Below are positions 1 through 8,940 of a stretch of 64,000 bases of DNA, in pieces; position 1 is the stretch's first letter; the number at the start of each line of letters is the position of its first letter. The stretch spans positions 1,984,001 to 2,048,000 of the forward strand of contig NZ_CP154799.1 in NCBI RefSeq assembly GCF_050920705.1. The letters are read 5' to 3'. Below the pieces are notes generated by a model. That model saw only the letters and a list, made by a program, of their open reading frames with translations. It was not told where the DNA came from and searched no databases. The stretch comes from Regnicoccus_A sp014224355 (GTDB taxonomy: Bacteria; Cyanobacteriota; Cyanobacteriia; PCC-6307; Cyanobiaceae). The position numbers and the translations under genes were made by a program.

Positions 1-352
1 CGTGATCGGCCGGCGCTTCGGCCTCCACCCCCTCTCGCCGATTTCTCCTGGCAAGACGGTGGAAGGAGCTCTCGGGGGTGTGGCCAGCGCGGTGCTGGTG
101 GGTGTGGTGGGCGGCCAGCTGCTGGGATGGCGCTGGGGCTGGGTGGCGGGCGGTCTGCTGGGCGGGGTGGTGTCGTTGTTCGCCCTGGTGGGTGACCTCA
201 CTGAATCAATGATGAAGCGGGATGCGGGAGTGAAGGACTCCGGTGATGCCATCCCAGGCCACGGTGGAATACTCGATCGGATCGACAGCTTCCTGTTCAC
301 GCCAGCGGTGGTCTTCTACTTCGTGATCCTTCTGGTGCCGTTGCTCGGCTGA
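1..352 (+). CDS. cdsA: Phosphatidate cytidylyltransferase, C-terminal part
   Basis: Makes CDP-diacylglycerol from phosphatidate and CTP, the branch-point step of phospholipid synthesis, in the inner membrane. The 5' end lies outside the window; the frame is open from base 2. The visible 116 residues hold two hydrophobic helices (AVLVGVVGGQLLGW and WVAGGLLGGVVSLFALVGD) followed by the CDP-alcohol signature SMMKRDAGVKDSG...PGHGGILDRID, which carries the conserved KR, KD, HGG and DR residues, and then a last membrane helix. The family signature is essentially complete, so the call is firm although the gene is partial. It converges with the next gene at 392. Confidence 0.93.
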   Translation, partial: VIGRRFGLHPLSPISPGKTVEGALGGVASAVLVGVVGGQLLGWRWGWVAGGLLGGVVSLFALVGDLTESMMKRDAGVKDSGDAIPGHGGILDRIDSFLFTPAVVFYFVILLVPLLG

Positions 353-391
353 TGAGGCTGATGACTGCCTCGGAGATCGTTCTCCGGCTGC

Positions 392-1048
392 TCAGGGGGA
401 GACCCGCGCTTCCCCCCGGAGCAGCAGCATCCCTCCCTCCAGCGTGGCGCTGTCGATGCGGATGTTCGGATCCATCGGCAGGCGTGCCCGCAGCTGTCCA
501 TCAAGATCACGGATCACCACCGTGCCCAGGTTCGCTTCCGTCCGGGTTTCCAGCTCCATCAGCCTGGGCTCCCCCTGGGCTTCGGCGGAGACGATCAGGG
601 TGTCGCGATCGATTCGCAGCCGGTGCAGCGGTTTCAGACCCAGCAGCTGATCGCCCAGCTGGTCACTGAGGTCCTGCCACTGGGGGCGATGCAAGGAGCT
701 GCTGAGACCAGCGCCGGTGAAGGCCACCAGGCCATGCACTCGGAAGGCCTGCTCCAGTTGCACGGGCTGGCCGCGCAGGACCCCACCGATCTGGATCTGC
801 AGGCGATCACTCTGCAACTGCACCAGCTCGATCTCCAGCCCCTCGTAGATCACCTGCCGGGCCATCAGGCTCACTCCTTCCAGGCGGCCGCGCAACAGGT
901 TGAGGGCCGAGCCATGCAGCTGAATCTCCAGGCTCCCGACGGCATCACACTGGCGGCGGATCCAGAGCTGGAGGCCGGAGGCGAGCAGCTGCAGCACAGG
1001 GCCGCTGCCGGGCAGACCCGACGGCTCGTCAGATGGAGCTCCAGCCAT
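392..1048 (-). CDS. DUF2993 (LmeA-like) protein
   Basis: A 218-residue protein of the DUF2993/LmeA type seen throughout cyanobacteria; relatives are thought to bind phospholipid at the membrane, but no reaction is established here. Visible features are the pattern SLEIQLHGSALNLLRGRLEGV followed by repeated short beta-type segments (IEGLEIELVQLQSDRLQIQIGGVLRG-like), typical of the extended beta fold, with no catalytic motif and no clear signal peptide. The ATG at 1048 is the first start in the frame. It is transcribed convergently with cdsA and divergently from the outer-membrane protein gene at 1221. Confidence 0.7.
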   Translation of the reverse strand: MAGAPSDEPSGLPGSGPVLQLLASGLQLWIRRQCDAVGSLEIQLHGSALNLLRGRLEGVSLMARQVIYEGLEIELVQLQSDRLQIQIGGVLRGQPVQLEQAFRVHGLVAFTGAGLSSSLHRPQWQDLSDQLGDQLLGLKPLHRLRIDRDTLIVSAEAQGEPRLMELETRTEANLGTVVIRDLDGQLRARLPMDPNIRIDSATLEGGMLLLRGEARVSP

Positions 1049-1220
1049 GCGAGCGACGGGGCAATGGGCTCTCCTAACAGAGCATCTTCCCTTGCACCGA
1101 GCCGGTCAGGCGTCCACGACAGTCGGCTGGTCTTCAGCAAAGGTGAAGCTCTGGCCAGCCTGGTGCGCTACGGCACAACCTTTGATTAGACCTTGGGTAC
1201 AACGACGCTGTCTGTCCACC

Positions 1221-2180
1221 ATGAACTCCAGAATTCCACTCGCAGTTCTGGCAGGAGTCGCCGCCAGCGCTGCGGGACTGTTCCAAGCCATCCCGGCCCG
1301 TGCCGCTGAACCGGCCAGCGAGGCTGCGCCCGGAACAGCGGCCCTGCTCGCCCCCGATGGCCGGGCCATCGCCCTCACACCCCCTGCCGATCGCGGTGCA
1401 GAGGACAGCGGGACCCTGTCCCAGAGCTTCGGTAGCAACGACGCACCGATCTATGAGCAGGCCACAGGCTGGTATGTCGGCCTGGGTCTCGGCGCCGCCT
1501 GGCCCACCGACACGGGCGTGCGTACCCGCAACCTCGATAACCGCGGCTTCGAGAACGTCAACGGTGATCTGAACTTCGGTGGTGGATTCTCCGGCGACCT
1601 CGCTGTCGGTTACGACTTCGGTGCAATCCGCACCGAGTTGAGTTATGTCTACACCCGGGCAAGCGTCAACGATGTTTCCTTCTCCTCCAACGGCAACGAC
1701 TACAACCTGAGTTCGTCGGGTGTCATCAACAAGAACGACATCTTCGCCAGTGGCTACTGGGACATCAGCACCGGCAGCCGCTGGACGCCTTACGTCGGTG
1801 GTGGCGTCGGTTATACCAACCTCAGTACACCCCGCATCAGGGTCTCCAGAGGCGGCAACAGTGTTTCCACCGGCACCAGCAACCAGGGCCTGTTCGGATG
1901 GCAGGCCAAGCTGGGGGTCAGCTACGGCGTGAGCAACGCCAGTGACGTCTACCTCGAGGGCACCTACTCGGGTGCTTCCGGGTTCAGCGGCGACAACATC
2001 CGCTACGACTCCTACAACGATTTCGGTGCCAAAGTGGGCTTCCGCTATCGCTTCGGACAGCCAGCTCCCCAGCCCGTGGTGGTGGCCCCCGCCCCGGCCC
2101 CGGAACCGGCTCCCGAGCCGGCTCCGGGGCCCACCTACGAGCCCATGCCGGAGGCCGCTCCGATCCGCGGTCTCTGGTGA
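1221..2180 (+). CDS. Outer-membrane beta-barrel protein with Pro-rich tail
   Basis: A 319-residue secreted protein. The ATG at 1221 starts a signal peptide (hydrophobic LAVLAGVAASAAGLF, cleavage likely after ARA). After a linker, alternating beta segments begin with GWYVGLGLGAAWPTD and run to GAKVGFRYRFGQP, ending in an aromatic-Arg-Phe strand as in OmpA/opacity-type eight-stranded barrels. The last 45 residues are PAPAPEPAPEPAPGP repeats, a periplasmic spacer. Probably an outer-membrane porin-like or adhesion protein; substrate unknown. The upstream open frame reaching to 1047 lacks a signal peptide and is not preferred. No partner gene is adjacent. Confidence 0.8.
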   Translation: MNSRIPLAVLAGVAASAAGLFQAIPARAAEPASEAAPGTAALLAPDGRAIALTPPADRGAEDSGTLSQSFGSNDAPIYEQATGWYVGLGLGAAWPTDTGVRTRNLDNRGFENVNGDLNFGGGFSGDLAVGYDFGAIRTELSYVYTRASVNDVSFSSNGNDYNLSSSGVINKNDIFASGYWDISTGSRWTPYVGGGVGYTNLSTPRIRVSRGGNSVSTGTSNQGLFGWQAKLGVSYGVSNASDVYLEGTYSGASGFSGDNIRYDSYNDFGAKVGFRYRFGQPAPQPVVVAPAPAPEPAPEPAPGPTYEPMPEAAPIRGLW

Positions 2181-2216
2181 GCTGAGATCCCGCAGGCCTT
2201 CAGGCCGCCTCTGGGT

Positions 2217-3107
2217 TCAACAGATGGCGGCCACGGCCTCGGGTCGATCCAGGTGGGGAAGGTGGCCGCAGGCTGTCAGCTCTTCCACTCGCTCGCCCAG
2301 CAGAGCCAGGGCGGCCCGCTTCTGAGGTTGCCGCAGAATCCGGTCATCGGCCCCCCACAGCACCCGCAGGGGCTGAATCGGCAGGGGCTCACCGCAGCCT
2401 GCGAACCCTCCGCTGCGGGCAAAGCGTCCCAGCGCCGCACCCCAGCCGATCACCTGCAGATGCAGAGAGGCGATCTCCTCCTCTGCAGGACCCACGCTGA
2501 CGTCGGGATCGGCGAAGGCCTGACGGCAGAGTCCGCGCCTCACCCCAGGCAGCGCCAGGAAACGCACCCCCAGGCGATCCAGCAGCGGTGGCAGGGGCAT
2601 CGGACGACCGGTGAGACCTGCGGGGGCCAGCAGCAGCAGCCGCGACACCTGCTCGGGAAGGCGGCGGGCCAGCTCCACCGCCACGGAGCCCCCCATCGAC
2701 GCGCCGATCACCCCCAGCCGAGCCTTCGAGCCCGGCCCCGCTGTTGCCTGGATGCGCTCCACGACCGCCACCAGATGTGCGATCACGCTGGCCGGCTCGT
2801 AGCGGCCAGCAGCAGGCCGGGGACTGAAACCGAAGCCGTAGAGATCTGGGATGTAGAGCCGAAAGCGGGGAGCCAGCAGGGGCGCCAGCCGGCGGAACTC
2901 CAGCAGGGAGCTGTCGAAGCCATGCAGGAGCAGCAGGGGTTCACCCTCTCCGAGCACTGCCACAGGCCAGCTTCCGCTGAAACCGGGGAGGTCCCACCAC
3001 TGCACGCGCCCTGCCAGATCTCGCCCCTGGGGATCAAGCAGGTTGGTGGCGGCCCTGGCGATCAGCTCCGGCCCATGGCACCATTCCACCTGTGGGAAGC
3101 GAGTCAA
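2217..3107 (-). CDS. Alpha/beta hydrolase
   Basis: A 296-residue alpha/beta-hydrolase fold enzyme of unknown substrate. The oxyanion segment LLLLHGFDSS (about residues 57-66), the nucleophile elbow GASMGGS (serine in a G-x-S-x-G), the acid in LWGADDRIL and the base in CGHLPHLDRPE form a complete Ser-Asp-His triad, as in haloperoxidase/epoxide-hydrolase-like members. It starts with TTG whose bases overlap the stop of the upstream dehydrogenase (TTGA), so the two genes are translationally coupled in the clpC operon strand. A later start is possible because no strong ribosome site is visible. Confidence 0.83.
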   Translation of the reverse strand: MTRFPQVEWCHGPELIARAATNLLDPQGRDLAGRVQWWDLPGFSGSWPVAVLGEGEPLLLLHGFDSSLLEFRRLAPLLAPRFRLYIPDLYGFGFSPRPAAGRYEPASVIAHLVAVVERIQATAGPGSKARLGVIGASMGGSVAVELARRLPEQVSRLLLLAPAGLTGRPMPLPPLLDRLGVRFLALPGVRRGLCRQAFADPDVSVGPAEEEIASLHLQVIGWGAALGRFARSGGFAGCGEPLPIQPLRVLWGADDRILRQPQKRAALALLGERVEELTACGHLPHLDRPEAVAAIC

Positions 3108-4222
3108 GGGCTGCGCTCTGGGCAGAGGTTCGACTCGGCGGTGGTGCTCACCAGGGCGGCCAGCAGATCGTTGGGTCCCACAGGGAACGGCAGGTGATGC
3201 AGGTCGGAGTCGGGGCGTGTGGCGAAGGCACAGACGCTGTTGAGGTCGTTGAGGCTGGCCTCAGCCAGACCGAGATCCTCGAGCCGAACCGGCAGGCCCA
3301 GGACCCGGAACAAAGGGATGAGTTGACGACGGGCCTGGCTGGCCAGGCGGTGCCCACCGAGCAACTCCTCGAGGCGCAGCTGGGCGAGAACCCCGAAGCC
3401 CACCTTTTCCCCGTGGAGGAGGTGTCGGCAGGCCGGAAGCTGGGTGAGGCCGTTGTGGACGGCATGGGCCGCCACGGTGCGGCAGCGGGCACCACCGAGC
3501 CCTCCGATCAGGCCGGCCGTGAGCGCTGAAGCCTCCGCCACCCGCACCCAGGCTTCACCCCCCGGCTCCGCCAGGGCCACCTCCCCCTCCAGCAGCAACT
3601 GATCGCGCAGCACACGGGCCTGCTGGACCGCCTGCTGCACAAGCCCATCGCCACTGGCACCACTGCTCACTGAAGCCTCGTACCACTTGGCGATCGCATC
3701 GGCAATGCCACTGGCGAGGGTGCGCGGTGGGGACTGCAGCACCAGCTCGTGATCGAAGATCAGCAGGTCTGGGCAGCGATCCAGCACCACATCGGAGCGA
3801 AAGGCCCCATCCGGTGAGTAAAGGTTCGCCAGAGCCGTCCAGCCAGCGCAGGTGGCGGCGCTGGTGGGCACGGTGATGCAGGCCAGACCAAGGCGGTGGG
3901 CCAGCAGTTTGCCGGCATCCAGCACCTTGCCGCCACCCATGGCGATCACCCCGTCGCAGCGGCTGCTTCTGGCCTCCGCCTCCAGGCGCTGCAGGTCATC
4001 GTCGCAGCAGTCGAACCGGAGGTTGGCTGCCCAGGGGTCGAGCCCCAGACGCTTCAGATCCGTGAGGGCCTGATCGCGCAGGGGTTGGGTGACCCGGCTA
4101 CGGCCCAGCAGCAGTGGGCGGCGGCAGAGGGAGGAAACGGCATCCAGGGAGGACGACCATGCCGATCGTCCCCGCACCAGGCGGGCCGGGGCGATCGCGT
4201 GCTGACTGAGGGCTGTGACCAT
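3104..4222 (-). CDS. Iron-containing alcohol/glycerol dehydrogenase family protein
   Basis: A 372-residue member of the glycerol-1-phosphate/glycerol/alcohol dehydrogenase (GldA-like, Fe/Zn-dependent) family. The NAD-binding motif GGGKVLDAGK is at about residues 97-106; the metal ligands expected in this family are visible as Asp in SGIADAIAKWYE, His in AAHAVHNGL and His in LLHGEKVGFG. The natural substrate cannot be told from sequence. The frame opens with TTG then ATG; the ATG at 4222 is taken. It lies 7 bases after clpC and overlaps the hydrolase downstream, so the three probably share a transcript. Confidence 0.85.
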   Translation of the reverse strand: MVTALSQHAIAPARLVRGRSAWSSSLDAVSSLCRRPLLLGRSRVTQPLRDQALTDLKRLGLDPWAANLRFDCCDDDLQRLEAEARSSRCDGVIAMGGGKVLDAGKLLAHRLGLACITVPTSAATCAGWTALANLYSPDGAFRSDVVLDRCPDLLIFDHELVLQSPPRTLASGIADAIAKWYEASVSSGASGDGLVQQAVQQARVLRDQLLLEGEVALAEPGGEAWVRVAEASALTAGLIGGLGGARCRTVAAHAVHNGLTQLPACRHLLHGEKVGFGVLAQLRLEELLGGHRLASQARRQLIPLFRVLGLPVRLEDLGLAEASLNDLNSVCAFATRPDSDLHHLPFPVGPNDLLAALVSTTAESNLCPERSP

Positions 4223-4229
4223 CAAGGCG

Positions 4230-6800
4230 TCAGACGCTGGCTCCGGCCAGTTCCGGCTCCGCGACGACCGTCTGATGGCGGATCACCACCTGCTTCTCGT
4301 CGTTGACATCGACCAGGGCCGAATCGCCTTCCTTCAGGCGCCCGGAGAGGAATTCCTCCGCCAGGGAGTCTTCGAGCAGGCGCATCACTGCCCGGCGCAG
4401 GGGACGGGCCCCATAGCTGGGGTTGTAACCCTCCTCGACCAGACGCTCCTTGAAGGCCTCGGTGACCGAGAGACCGATGCCTTTCTCCTGCATGCGGGCG
4501 AAGACTTCGCGCAACATGATCTCGGCAATCTCCTTGACCTCGTCGCGACTGAGTTGCCGGAAGACGATGATCTCGTCGAGACGGTTGAGGAACTCAGGAC
4601 GGAAGTACTGCTTCAGTTCCTCATTCACCAGGGAACGGATTCGGTTGTACTGCGTTTCCTCGGCAGCGGCGCCGGAGAATTCAAAGCCGAGACCACCACC
4701 GCCTTTCTCGATCACTTTCGAACCGATGTTCGAGGTCATGATGATCAGCGTGTTCTTGAAATCAACCGTGCGACCCTTGGAATCGGTCAGGCGACCATCT
4801 TCCAGAAGCTGCAACAGAAGGTTGAACACATCGGGGTGAGCTTTCTCGATTTCATCGAACAGCACCACGGTGTAGGGGCGACGGCGCACGGCCTCGGTGA
4901 GCTGTCCGCCTTCGTTGAAGCCCACGTAGCCAGGAGGTGAACCGATCAGCTTGCTGACGGTGTGCCGCTCCATGAACTCGGACATGTCGAGGCGGATCAT
5001 CGCCTCTTCGCTACCGAAGAAATAGGCGGCCAGAGCCTTGGTGAGCTCGGTTTTGCCCACGCCTGTGGGGCCGGAGAAAATGAAGCTGGCGATGGGGCGG
5101 TTGGGGTTCTTGAGACCCACGCGGGCACGGCGGATCGCCTTGGAGACCGCCTTGACGGCCTCGTCCTGGCCGATCAGCCGCTGGTGCAGGGTGTCTTCCA
5201 TGTTCAGCAGCTTCACCGATTCACTCTCGGTGAGCTTCTGAACGGGAACACCCGTCCAGGAGGCCACGATCTGGGCGATGTCCTCCTCGGTGACCACCGG
5301 ATGGCGTTCGCCGCTGGAAGAGGCGAGGGCATTGTCGGCGGCACTGCTGGCCTCAGCCTCCGCCATGGCCTCCTCGGATCCCTCGGCGGCAGTGGAAGCG
5401 GCCGGTTCCTCATCGCGCCGGGCCTGGAGAATCGAGCGGATCTGATCGCGCAGTTCCACTTCCTTGTCGCGCAGTTCACCGGCTTTGCTGAAATCCTGCT
5501 CGCGGACGGAATCCTCTTTCTGCTTCTGGATGGTGCGCAGTTGCTTGTCGATTTCCTTGGCGGCCGGTGGCAGCTTGGAGTTCATCAGGCGCACACGACT
5601 GCCGGCTTCATCGACCAGGTCGATGGCCTTGTCGGGCAGGAAGCGATCGGAGATGTACCGATCGCCGAGGGTGGCGGCAGCCACCAGGGCCTCATCGCTG
5701 ATCTTGAGGCGGTGGTGCTGTTCGTAGCGCTCGCGCAGCCCGCGCAGGATCTCAATGGTGTCGACCACGGAAGGCTCACCGACCATCACCGGCTGGAAGC
5801 GACGCTCGAGAGCTGCATCGCGCTCGATGTGCTTGCGATACTCATCGAGTGTGGTGGCTCCGATGCACTGCAGCTCACCGCGGGCCAGGGCCGGCTTGAG
5901 GATGTTGGCAGCATCGATGGCCCCTTCGGCAGCACCGGCACCGATCAGGGTGTGAACCTCATCGATCACCAGGATCACGTTGCCCGCGCCACGGATCTCT
6001 TCCATGATCTTCTTGAGGCGCTCCTCGAATTCACCCCGGTACTTGGTGCCGGCCACCAGCAGGCCGATGTCGAGGGTGAGAACGCGCTTGTCTTCGAGGA
6101 TGTCGGGCACCTCGCCGATGATGATGCGCTGGGCGAGGCCTTCGGCGATGGCGGTCTTGCCGACGCCGGGCTCCCCGATCAGAACAGGATTGTTCTTGGT
6201 GCGACGGCCGAGGATCTGCACCACCCGATCGATTTCATTGTGGCGGCCGACCACGGGGTCGAGCTTGCCCTCCGAGGCCAGCTGGGTGAGGTTGCTGCCG
6301 AATTCATCCAGGGTGGGGGTCTTGGTGGAGCCCTTGCTGCCGCCGCCACCGGCGGTGACCTCGGCGGTTTCGCCGAGCATGCGGATCACCTGGGTGCGCA
6401 CCTTGGCCAGGTCGACGCCGAGGTTCTCGAGCACACGCGCAGCGACTCCCTCACCCTCACGGATCAGGCCCAGCAACAGGTGTTCAGTGCCGATGTAGTT
6501 GTGGCCAAGCTGACGGGCTTCCTCCAGGGAGAGCTCGAGCACGCGCTTGGCACGGGGCGTGAACGGGATCTCAACAGCGACGAAGCCGGATCCCCGCCCG
6601 ATGATCTTCTCCACCTCGACACGGGCGTCCTTGAGGTTGACCCCCATCGACTTGAGCACCTTGGCGGCCACACCGGTGCCCTCGCCGATCAGACCAAGCA
6701 GGATCTGTTCGGTGCCCACGAAGTTGTGGCCCAGCCTTCGGGCCTCTTCCTGGGCCAGCATGATCACCTTGATGGCCTTCTCGGTAAACCGCTCGAACAT
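4230..6800 (-). CDS. clpC: ATP-dependent Clp protease ATP-binding subunit ClpC
   Basis: The Hsp100 unfoldase that feeds substrates to ClpP; ClpC is essential in cyanobacteria. The 856-residue length is typical. Two Clp N repeats (MFERFTEKAIKVIMLAQEEA and the RAKRVLELSLEEARQLGHNY copy) lead to the first AAA module with Walker A GEPGVGKTAIAEG and Walker B VILVIDEVHTLIG, a UVR-like coiled middle region (REQDFSKAGELRDKEVELRDQ), and the second module with GPTGVGKTELTKA and VVLFDEIEKAHPD. All catalytic residues are present. It heads a leftward operon with the dehydrogenase and hydrolase. Confidence 0.98.
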   Translation of the reverse strand: MFERFTEKAIKVIMLAQEEARRLGHNFVGTEQILLGLIGEGTGVAAKVLKSMGVNLKDARVEVEKIIGRGSGFVAVEIPFTPRAKRVLELSLEEARQLGHNYIGTEHLLLGLIREGEGVAARVLENLGVDLAKVRTQVIRMLGETAEVTAGGGGSKGSTKTPTLDEFGSNLTQLASEGKLDPVVGRHNEIDRVVQILGRRTKNNPVLIGEPGVGKTAIAEGLAQRIIIGEVPDILEDKRVLTLDIGLLVAGTKYRGEFEERLKKIMEEIRGAGNVILVIDEVHTLIGAGAAEGAIDAANILKPALARGELQCIGATTLDEYRKHIERDAALERRFQPVMVGEPSVVDTIEILRGLRERYEQHHRLKISDEALVAAATLGDRYISDRFLPDKAIDLVDEAGSRVRLMNSKLPPAAKEIDKQLRTIQKQKEDSVREQDFSKAGELRDKEVELRDQIRSILQARRDEEPAASTAAEGSEEAMAEAEASSAADNALASSSGERHPVVTEEDIAQIVASWTGVPVQKLTESESVKLLNMEDTLHQRLIGQDEAVKAVSKAIRRARVGLKNPNRPIASFIFSGPTGVGKTELTKALAAYFFGSEEAMIRLDMSEFMERHTVSKLIGSPPGYVGFNEGGQLTEAVRRRPYTVVLFDEIEKAHPDVFNLLLQLLEDGRLTDSKGRTVDFKNTLIIMTSNIGSKVIEKGGGGLGFEFSGAAAEETQYNRIRSLVNEELKQYFRPEFLNRLDEIIVFRQLSRDEVKEIAEIMLREVFARMQEKGIGLSVTEAFKERLVEEGYNPSYGARPLRRAVMRLLEDSLAEEFLSGRLKEGDSALVDVNDEKQVVIRHQTVVAEPELAGASV

Positions 6801-6922
6801 CTGCGGTGCCTGCGCAAGTCACCCCAACCTATCAGGGCTGAGAGGCTGTGTGTGATTCTGCGTTCCATTCCGGCGAACCCGCTGCCACAGCTGGCTCCTC
6901 GCTTCAAGATCGGCATATGTTC

Positions 6923-6944
6923 AAGGCCGAATTCGTTCGGCCTT
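6923..6944. terminator. Perfect hairpin in the clpC-rimI gap
   Basis: AAGGCCGAA and TTCGGCCTT form a perfect 9-bp stem closed by a TTCG tetraloop, in the 221-base gap between rimI (ending 7022) and clpC (starting 6800), both leftward. Position after rimI suggests a transcription terminator, but neither side has a strong T-run, so it could instead be an RNA stability or processing hairpin in the clpC leader. Confidence 0.5.
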
Positions 6945-7021
6945 ACGCATCAACAAAGGGCGGCAATCCGAACCTTCATGAGTGCCAGTCAGAAGCCTTT
7001 CACTGACAGGCGAGTAAATGA

Positions 7022-7495
7022 TCAGCTCGTGGGTCCGAGTTGGCACCATTGGATCAGAGCATCCTGGCCGTCGCGGTAGTAACCGCGACGGCGCCCACTG
7101 GTGCGGAATCCCAGCGACCCGTACAGCGCAAGGGCAGCCGTGTTGCTGGCCGCCACCTCGAGCGTGGCCCCGCTGGCACCGCGCGCGAGGCCCCGCTGAA
7201 TCAACTGCGTCAGCAGCCATCGTCCGAGGCCGGTCCGCCTGTGAACGGGATGCACCAGCACCAACTGGATGTGCAGCTCATCGAGGATCAGCCAGCTGCT
7301 GGCCACGGCCAGGAGGTCCGGTCCGCGCTGGATTCCGAGCACGCAGTGCTGGGCGTCCTCCAGCTCCTGGTTCCACTGCTGCAGGTCCCAGCCGTGCGGC
7401 CGGCAGAGTTGCTCGAGGGTCTGGCACGCCTGCTCATCTCCCGGACCCAGTCTTCGCAACCTCAGTTCCAGGGACCCTGGGGCCTCGATGCTCAT
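7022..7495 (-). CDS. rimI: GNAT N-acetyltransferase, RimI-like
   Basis: A 157-residue GNAT enzyme most like ribosomal-protein S18 alanine N-acetyltransferase. The acetyl-CoA loop is seen in VHPVHRRTGLGRWLLTQLI (R-x-x-G-x-G/A pattern, RRTGLG) and the family C-terminal feature in EVAASNTAALALYGSLGFRTSGRRRGYY, a very characteristic RimI segment ending in the Y-Y pair. Start is the ATG at 7495, 45 bases from the divergent lysA start, so the two share a regulatory gap. The acetylated target is inferred from family resemblance only. Confidence 0.82.
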   Translation of the reverse strand: MSIEAPGSLELRLRRLGPGDEQACQTLEQLCRPHGWDLQQWNQELEDAQHCVLGIQRGPDLLAVASSWLILDELHIQLVLVHPVHRRTGLGRWLLTQLIQRGLARGASGATLEVAASNTAALALYGSLGFRTSGRRRGYYRDGQDALIQWCQLGPTS

Positions 7496-7540
7496 CCTTA
7501 CGATTATCTGGATTCAGGACACAGCCCCAGGATGCCGCCG

Positions 7541-8935
7541 ATGACCATTTCTCCCATCGCCCCGGCAGGCCAGGCCGTACGCCCACTTGAGGCGAGCGTC
7601 GATCGGGACAGTCCCAACCGCAACCTCACGCCCCTCAGCACCAGCCTCGACGGGGAGGATCGTCTCCAGGTGGGTGGCTGTGATCTCGGCGATTTGGCCC
7701 GCCGCTACGGCACACCGCTTTATGTGCTGGATGAAGACACCCTGCGGGCCAGCTGCCGGGCCTACCACGAGGCCCTGGCCGCCCACTATCCAGGACCCTC
7801 CCTGGCCCTCTATGCCTCCAAGGCCAACAGCAGCCTGGTGCTGAGTGCTCTGGTGGCCTCGGAAGGTCTGGGCCTCGATGCCGTCTCCGCCGGTGAGCTG
7901 CTCACCGCCCTGCAGGGGGGCATGCCCCCGGAGCGGATCGTTCTCCACGGCAACAACAAGTCGGATGAGGAGCTCTCCCTGGCGGTGACCCACGGCGTGA
8001 CCGTGGTGGTCGACAACGACCACGACCTGGAGCGCCTGGCCGAACTCGCTCCCGCCGCCGGTCGGGTGGTGCCGCTGATGCTGCGCTTCACCCCCGGCAT
8101 CGAGTGCCACACCCACGAGTACATCCGCACTGGCCACCTCGACAGCAAGTTCGGTTTCGACCCCGACCAGCTGGAGCCCGTGCTGCGCCGCCTGGCCGGT
8201 TCGGCCTGGGCACGCCTCACCGGCCTGCACGCCCACATCGGTTCCCAGATCTTCGAACTGCAACCCCACCGCGATCTGGCCGGTGTGATGGCCGATGCCC
8301 TGGCCCTGGCCCGTTCCCTCGGCCATCCCGTGACCGACCTGAACGTGGGCGGAGGTCTCGGCATCCGCTATGTGGCCTCCGACGACCCGCCGACCATCCA
8401 GGAGTGGGTGAAGGGAGTGGCCCAGGCGGTGATGCAGGCCTGCCGCCAGCGGAATCTCGAGCTGCCACGTCTGCTCTGCGAACCCGGTCGCTCCCTGGTG
8501 GCCACCGCCGGCCTGACCGTGTACACCATCGGCAGCCGCAAGCAGATCCCCGGGCTGCGGACCTACCTCTCGGTGGATGGGGGGATGAGCGACAACCCCA
8601 GACCGATCACTTACCAGTCGAGCTACACCGCCGTGCTGGCGGAGCGCCCCACGGCGGTGGCCACCGAGACGGTGACGGTGGCGGGCAAACACTGTGAATC
8701 CGGCGACGTGCTGCTGAGGGATCTGGCACTCCCCGCCAGCGCCAGCGGAGACCTGCTGGTGGTCTTCGCCACGGGGGCCTACAACGCCTCGATGGCCTCG
8801 AACTACAACCGCATCCCCAGACCGGCGGCAGTGCTGGTGCAGGGGGGTCAGTCGGAGCTGGTTCAGCGGCGGGAGCGACCGGACGAACTGCTGCTCCACG
8901 ACGTGCTGCCCGAACGGTTTCGGCCGGTAGCATGA
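7541..8935 (+). CDS. lysA: Diaminopimelate decarboxylase
   Basis: Converts meso-diaminopimelate to lysine using pyridoxal phosphate. The PLP lysine is in LALYASKANSSL; glycine-rich phosphate loop in LNVGGGLGI; active-site CEPGRSL and KHCESGD (substrate/PLP cysteine) and the Y of FATGAYNASMASNYN are all visible. Length 464 is normal. The ATG at 7541 is preferred over 7532 because AGGA lies 8 bases upstream of it. It begins the rightward train lysA-cdaA-uppS-bioB-trhO, whose spacing is 5 bases or overlap for most steps. Confidence 0.96.
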   Translation: MTISPIAPAGQAVRPLEASVDRDSPNRNLTPLSTSLDGEDRLQVGGCDLGDLARRYGTPLYVLDEDTLRASCRAYHEALAAHYPGPSLALYASKANSSLVLSALVASEGLGLDAVSAGELLTALQGGMPPERIVLHGNNKSDEELSLAVTHGVTVVVDNDHDLERLAELAPAAGRVVPLMLRFTPGIECHTHEYIRTGHLDSKFGFDPDQLEPVLRRLAGSAWARLTGLHAHIGSQIFELQPHRDLAGVMADALALARSLGHPVTDLNVGGGLGIRYVASDDPPTIQEWVKGVAQAVMQACRQRNLELPRLLCEPGRSLVATAGLTVYTIGSRKQIPGLRTYLSVDGGMSDNPRPITYQSSYTAVLAERPTAVATETVTVAGKHCESGDVLLRDLALPASASGDLLVVFATGAYNASMASNYNRIPRPAAVLVQGGQSELVQRRERPDELLLHDVLPERFRPVA

Positions 8936-8940
8936 GGTGA

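Noticed and set aside
4962..7079. 705-residue open frame antisense to clpC
   Set aside because: Lies wholly opposite a perfectly conserved clpC gene; composition (His, Gly and Asp-rich) is that of a reverse-strand shadow in high-GC DNA.
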